DNA of 45,637 bases from a virus: positions 1-45,637 of the IMG/VR virus record IMGVR_UViG_3300024500_000045. One strand, 5' to 3'. Of this stretch, positions 41,859-45,637 are shown piece by piece. The number at the start of each line of letters is the position of its first letter. The stretch's first letter is position 1. Both the position numbers and the translations under genes were made by a program. The notes under the pieces are model-generated. The model was given only the letters and a program-made list of their open reading frames with translations, searched no databases and was not told where the DNA came from.

Positions 41859-43124
41859 ATGAGTTTTTGGAATTTTAATGAATTAATACAAGTACATATT
41901 GAACTTACAAATCATTGTAATGCTGCTTGTCCTATGTGCGTAAGATTTTATAATTCTTCAGAGTTAATTAGACCAGATTTAAATTTAAGTCAAATTTCTT
42001 TAGAAGATTTTAAAAAATGGTTCCCTCAAGAAGTATTAGATAGAGTTAAACTTTGGTTATTCTGTGGCGTTCATGGAGATCCGTGTATGGCTAAAGATTT
42101 TTATGAAATATGCGAGTACATCATTAATAATAGTCCTGGGGTCATAGCTGTGCATACAAATGGCGGCATGAGAAATCCTGAATGGTGGGCAAAATTAGGT
42201 AATCTTTTTGCAAAAGGAAAAGCATCAAATCAATATAGGCTTACTTTTTCCATTGACGGGTTAGAAGATACAAATCACATTTATCGAAGAAACGTTAAAT
42301 GGGATAAACTTATAGCAAATGCACAAGCATTTATTGATGCGGGTGGGAGAGCTCTTTGGGACTTTTTAATTTTTAAACACAACGAGCATCAACTAGATAC
42401 TGCAAAAAAATTATCTGAGGATATGGGATTTACTGAATTTGTTCCTAAAAAAGCATTAGGCGTTGATAATGGAACAGAATTAATATATATGGTAGCTCTT
42501 AATAAAGAAGGACAATTAGATTACTATATTGAAGCTCCTACAAATCCCAAAAATAGAAATTTAGAAAATCCAACAGGAATCCAACCTTTAAAATTTTATC
42601 CTTTTTCAAAAGATGATTATAATAAGATGAAAGAAAATTCAGAATTTAAAAATTCTTATTATAAAAGAACAGAAGAAATTGTTGATATAATAGCAAGTTC
42701 TAAATATGACGAACACGACTCGTGTAATATTAAGTGTAAATCGCATATTGATGATGGGTATAAACGTGGAAAAGAAATTTTTGTCGATAGTGCTGGTAAC
42801 GTTATGCCTTGTTGTTATATTGGAACACATTTAAATGGAATTTATTCTGATCCTCCAAGTATGCAACTTGTTCGTAATTTAAATAATTATGGACCAGAAA
42901 AACTTAATTTAAATAACCATTCTTTAGAAGAAATTTTATCAGCGGAGCATTTAGATAGATTATATGCAGACACATGGGATAAAACAACAAAAGAAGGAAA
43001 ACTTGTTTATTGTTCTAAAACCTGCGGAACATTTTCATCTATAGATAAAATTTTTACACATGAAATTGTTTTAAAAAATAGAAAAAAAAGATATTTAGAA
43101 TCACAAAAACCAAATGAAAGTTGA
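41859..43124 (+). CDS. Radical SAM/SPASM-type enzyme
   Basis: A 421-residue protein with a different architecture from the three before it. The core motif is near the N-terminus, C20-x3-C24-x2-C27 (ELTNHCNAACPMC), as in classic radical SAM/SPASM enzymes. The GGEP position reads HGDP (72-75, FCGVHGDPCMAKD). The core ends with LTFSIDGLEDTNHIYRR. C-terminal cysteines C289, C293, C318, C319, C385 and C389 (DSCNIKCKSH; GNVMPCCYIGT; VYCSKTCG) fit a SPASM-like region with auxiliary clusters; 'G.V.PCC' is a SPASM hallmark. SPASM enzymes modify peptides or carbohydrates, and the class cannot be decided here. It lies 2 bases after copy 3 and overlaps the next gene by 11. Confidence 0.83.
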   Translation: MSFWNFNELIQVHIELTNHCNAACPMCVRFYNSSELIRPDLNLSQISLEDFKKWFPQEVLDRVKLWLFCGVHGDPCMAKDFYEICEYIINNSPGVIAVHTNGGMRNPEWWAKLGNLFAKGKASNQYRLTFSIDGLEDTNHIYRRNVKWDKLIANAQAFIDAGGRALWDFLIFKHNEHQLDTAKKLSEDMGFTEFVPKKALGVDNGTELIYMVALNKEGQLDYYIEAPTNPKNRNLENPTGIQPLKFYPFSKDDYNKMKENSEFKNSYYKRTEEIVDIIASSKYDEHDSCNIKCKSHIDDGYKRGKEIFVDSAGNVMPCCYIGTHLNGIYSDPPSMQLVRNLNNYGPEKLNLNNHSLEEILSAEHLDRLYADTWDKTTKEGKLVYCSKTCGTFSSIDKIFTHEIVLKNRKKRYLESQKPNES

Positions 43125-44685
43125 TGTATTATACTCCGGACAATTAAGATATGCTGAGGCATGTTCTCGACAAAAAGAATTTTTTAAAAATACTGAGTGT
43201 CGAAATGTTTTTAGTTTATTAGACATCGTACAAGATTCTCATGCAAAAATGGCATTACGATCTTCCTACATGTTTGATGCTGACAAAGATTTTCGATATG
43301 CTTTAAATTATATTACAGAACAATTGAATCCAGAGGTCACTGCTGTATATTCAAAATATCAAATTTCTGAATGGTTTCAAAATGCATATGGGGAAATAGA
43401 TACCTATAAAGTCTATTATATTCAACACTTATATACATTCATCGAAGGATTAAAACAAACTAAAAATGATGTTGTTGTTTCAATAACAACAGATTTAATA
43501 TTAGAAGGAGATTTAAATTCTTTTCTTATTGGAGTAGATTTAGAAACTCCTCAGGTTTATTGTCATTATAAAAATTTATTAATTCCGCATGTTATTATTT
43601 TAAACAATAAGGCAAGAGAAATAATTCTTAATAAAAGCAGTGAGTTTTTATCTACATTTTTTACAACAAATCCTCCAGAAACTTGGTTCAAGGCTGAAAC
43701 ACTTTGGGAAAAACTTTTTGAATATTGTGGAATAAAAATTAAAATATTAAAGACAATACATCAATGTAAGGTAAGACCCACAATGGTTATTACAGATTTA
43801 AAAAAATCTATTAATCAATTGAGTATTATGTTTGAAAATTGGAGAAAGTATAAAGATACCGCAAGTAAACAATCTAAATTTAAATTTGATAAAAAATTAA
43901 TATCAAGGATTGTTGCTTATGGATGTAGTTATACAGCAGGAGATGAATTTTTAGATACTTTATATCGAGCCGATGCGGAAGAAATTAAAAAACGAAACAT
44001 TAGAGAATGGTTTGATCTTAAAGTTAATTTTGATAAAAATTTAATTGCAACCATTAATGAAAAACAAAGAAATATGGCTTGGCCTGCAATCTTAGCAAAT
44101 AGATTATCGATGTTAATTGATAATAGAGCTAAAGCAGGAAATTCATTAGCAAATATAGTTTGGCAAATTGAAAAAGATTTTGCCAACGGAGATATTACTG
44201 AAAAAGATTTAATAATTGTTGGATTAACATCATACGAAAGAAATATATATTTTTCACATAAAGAACCAGTTTCGGTTCTGATGCATATGAGAGAAAATTT
44301 TCCAAAACAATTTCAAAAGTATCAAGGACCAATTGCGGATTTTAATAATTCTATGTTTATGTATTATTTTTATTACTTGTGTCTTTCACGACTAATACAA
44401 TTATCATCAAACCATTTAAAAGGAAGATTGTTAATTGTTCCGTGTATTAACGACGACAATTATAAAAATTTTGATCCTGTGTTAGAAAAATACTTTCAAA
44501 CAGATATTTTAAATTTTAGAGATGAATGTTTAAACAGCGAGTATTTTATTACTGATAAAAATCTTTATGATTTTGTTGAACTGCAAGAGGATGATATTCA
44601 TGCTGGTGGCCATCCAAAACAAATCGTGCATGAAAGATTTGTTGACCACTTACTAGAGATTTTTCCAACTAAAGAAATTTCTTAG
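43114..44685 (+). CDS. Two-domain protein: unknown N-terminal domain plus C-terminal SGNH/GDSL hydrolase-like domain
   Basis: A 523-residue protein. Residues about 264-515 look like an SGNH hydrolase: IVAYGCSYTAGDEF with candidate nucleophile S272, RAKAGNSLANIVWQIEKD (the glycine and N343 of blocks II/III), DLIIVGLTSYER, and EDDIHAGGHPKQIVHERF with the candidate D/H pair at D493/D494 and H496/H500. Such enzymes remove or move acyl groups, often acetyl on sugars. Residues 1-230 (MKVDVLYSGQLRYAEACSRQ, VVVSITTDLILEGDL) recall GT-like 'sGq.R' proteins but lack a clear DxD; identity unknown. No signal peptide is seen, so it should act in the cytoplasm. It is the last cassette gene, and its 3' end overlaps the convergent minus-strand gene by 17 bases. 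Confidence 0.68.
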   Translation: MKVDVLYSGQLRYAEACSRQKEFFKNTECRNVFSLLDIVQDSHAKMALRSSYMFDADKDFRYALNYITEQLNPEVTAVYSKYQISEWFQNAYGEIDTYKVYYIQHLYTFIEGLKQTKNDVVVSITTDLILEGDLNSFLIGVDLETPQVYCHYKNLLIPHVIILNNKAREIILNKSSEFLSTFFTTNPPETWFKAETLWEKLFEYCGIKIKILKTIHQCKVRPTMVITDLKKSINQLSIMFENWRKYKDTASKQSKFKFDKKLISRIVAYGCSYTAGDEFLDTLYRADAEEIKKRNIREWFDLKVNFDKNLIATINEKQRNMAWPAILANRLSMLIDNRAKAGNSLANIVWQIEKDFANGDITEKDLIIVGLTSYERNIYFSHKEPVSVLMHMRENFPKQFQKYQGPIADFNNSMFMYYFYYLCLSRLIQLSSNHLKGRLLIVPCINDDNYKNFDPVLEKYFQTDILNFRDECLNSEYFITDKNLYDFVELQEDDIHAGGHPKQIVHERFVDHLLEIFPTKEIS

Positions 44686-44974
44686 TTTCGTCTGAAATGT
44701 CTTGTTTAAGACGTTCTACATCAACTTCAAAATCTATTTTTTTAATAGTGTCGTGATATTCTTGCATTGTTTCTAATAGCTTATCGGCAACTTCTTCTGC
44801 ATCAGAAACAGACAATAACTCTGCAACTTCTATTTTCCAAACTCTGCCATTATCAAATTCTAATTTAATAGCATTAAGATAAGCGACCGGCATGGTGTTC
44901 ATATACATATCCTCGAACACCTCCGGCCACTCTTTGATTAGATGCTTTGGTGGTTTAAAGAGACGCTTAGGCAC
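44669..44974 (-). CDS. Small conserved-looking phage protein of unknown function
   Basis: A 101-residue protein on the minus strand with a GTG start at 44974-44972, overlapping the end of the gene before it by 8 bases. It is acidic and helical toward the C-terminus. Visible segments are HLIKEWPEVFEDMYMNTMPV, AIKLEFDNGRVWKIEVAEL, and KKIDFEVDVERLKQDISDETKKFL. The 'F.nG.vW.Iev' strand plus 'idF..D.erlk.di...t' helix recalls small unknown proteins of marine T4-like phages. I cannot assign a T4 gene number. Its 3' end overlaps the convergent cassette by 17 bases. Confidence 0.65.
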   Translation of the reverse strand: MPKRLFKPPKHLIKEWPEVFEDMYMNTMPVAYLNAIKLEFDNGRVWKIEVAELLSVSDAEEVADKLLETMQEYHDTIKKIDFEVDVERLKQDISDETKKFL

Positions 44975-45617
44975 TTGCTTCTTCTTTAGCCTTAGTAGTC
45001 TTTTTAACTGGTGGATCTAATTCATCTGCTTGTTTACGTAGTCTTGCAGCTTCTTTATACATAGCATCTGCTTGACTGCGATAACTTTTAGCAAGGTCTT
45101 TATCAGTTAATGCTTCTGTAGTTGATGCTTGTGCTCTTACTGGAGCAGGAACATCTGGATCTACATTAGGAACAGCTTCTGATTTTTGTTGTTTCTTTTT
45201 AAAATCTTGATCTCTTGCTGGTGCGCCGGAAACAAGATTTGATAATTCGTCAACGGTGCAATTTTTTTGTTCTGCGATAAGAACATTTAATTCAGACAAC
45301 ACAATATTGGTGCTAGACGTTGGAGTCATAATAACCATATCAGTTGCAACTTTTTGTAATCTTCCGTCTGCTTGCATAGCTTGAAGCATAGGACGACCAT
45401 CTGGAAACAATCGAGTATGCATGATTTCGCCAAACTCATTTACCTCTTGCCCCTGGTCGCTTTCAAGCAATCCCATCAGAGCATCGTGATAGGAATCAGT
45501 TAAGTTTGCTGTTCCTACTACAAGAGCTGATCCTGAATCGCCCGGTATTGTTCTAAATACGGTGATTACTTTCGCTCCAGTATTTTTCATTCTTCCGATG
45601 TGCTTGATTTGTCTCAT
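44967..45617 (-). CDS. Conserved-looking T4-like phage protein of unknown function, with helical charged C-terminus
   Basis: A 216-residue minus-strand protein, apparently complete. Its ATG at 45617 follows AAGGAAC in the last bases of the window. The N-terminal 125 residues look like a compact domain (MRQIKHIGRMKNTGAKVITV, FRTIPGDSGSALVVG, NLTDSYHDALMGLLESDQGQ, MVIMTPTSSTNIVLSELNVL). Residues 130-216 are low in complexity with Ala/Pro/Lys and a short coiled-coil-like stretch (YRSQADAMYKEAARLRKQAD), ending in KKTTKAKEEASA. I recall similar N-terminal domains in marine T4-like phages outside the structural cluster, with no function. It starts a block transcribed opposite to the late genes. Confidence 0.68.
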   Translation of the reverse strand: MRQIKHIGRMKNTGAKVITVFRTIPGDSGSALVVGTANLTDSYHDALMGLLESDQGQEVNEFGEIMHTRLFPDGRPMLQAMQADGRLQKVATDMVIMTPTSSTNIVLSELNVLIAEQKNCTVDELSNLVSGAPARDQDFKKKQQKSEAVPNVDPDVPAPVRAQASTTEALTDKDLAKSYRSQADAMYKEAARLRKQADELDPPVKKTTKAKEEASA

Positions 45618-45637
45618 GATTATTGTTCCTTTTTGCT

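Noticed and set aside
44672-44683. Palindrome AAGAAATTTCTT as a bidirectional terminator
   Set aside because: It has no loop, only A/T-rich pairing and no adjacent U-tract, and it lies inside both coding regions.
32082-44685. RiPP biosynthetic cluster with a precursor peptide
   Set aside because: Radical SAM/SPASM enzymes suggest it, but no short leader-core peptide gene, protease or transporter is visible. The small genes are 116 and 198 residues and not Cys-, Gly- or Ser/Thr-rich at the C-terminus.
1-45637. tRNA genes, CRISPR arrays, insertion sequences, integrase or attachment sites
   Set aside because: No cloverleaf-like sequence, regularly spaced short repeats, transposase or integrase motifs were noticed, and there is almost no non-coding space to hold them. 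A dedicated tRNA scan was not possible here.

Overview
This window is the late structural region of a T4-like contractile-tailed phage genome, with an enzyme cassette downstream of it. The evidence is a collinear run of T4-type baseplate genes (end of gp53, a hub-like protein, gp5, gp25, gp6), a short-fibre protein with a tail-collar domain, and T4-type late promoter octamers (NATAAATA) at several operon heads. The DNA is AT-rich, genes are packed with overlaps or gaps of a few bases, and no tRNA, integrase, transposase or CRISPR was seen. The gene style (a giant structural protein after gp6, tandem fibre paralogs, N-terminal-twitch radical SAM enzymes) resembles marine T4-like phages of picocyanobacteria or SAR11-type hosts. 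That placement rests on remembered family resemblance, and the host cannot be read from the sequence.

Layout. Positions 2-7862 hold baseplate hub and wedge genes. Positions 7865-21550 are one 4561-codon reading frame in the place T4 uses for gp7. It contains an FG-GAP-like beta-propeller, six modules that look like CBM5/12 carbohydrate-binding domains, and a long beta-rich C-terminal region. Positions 21582-32023 hold a small virion protein, four tandem fibre proteins sharing one N-terminal module (the first ends in a tail-collar domain), and two tandem paralogs of about 300 residues.

Positions 32082-44685 form one tightly coupled run of eleven genes behind a late-promoter-like site. It encodes two GT8-like glycosyltransferases, a GT-like single-domain protein, a 755-residue protein made of five degenerate GT-like repeats plus one intact-looking copy, four radical SAM enzymes, a two-domain protein ending in an SGNH/GDSL hydrolase, and two small proteins of unknown function. 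Positions 44669-45617, on the minus strand, hold two conserved-looking unknown genes that converge on this operon.

How it may fit together: the upstream block builds baseplate and adsorption fibres. The downstream cassette has the parts list of a surface-modification pathway (glycosyl transfer, radical chemistry, ester hydrolysis or transfer) and appears to be under late control next to the fibre genes. The working hypothesis is modification of virion fibres or of the host envelope late in infection. No substrate can be proven from sequence. This cassette and the giant propeller/CBM protein are the best candidates for something undescribed.
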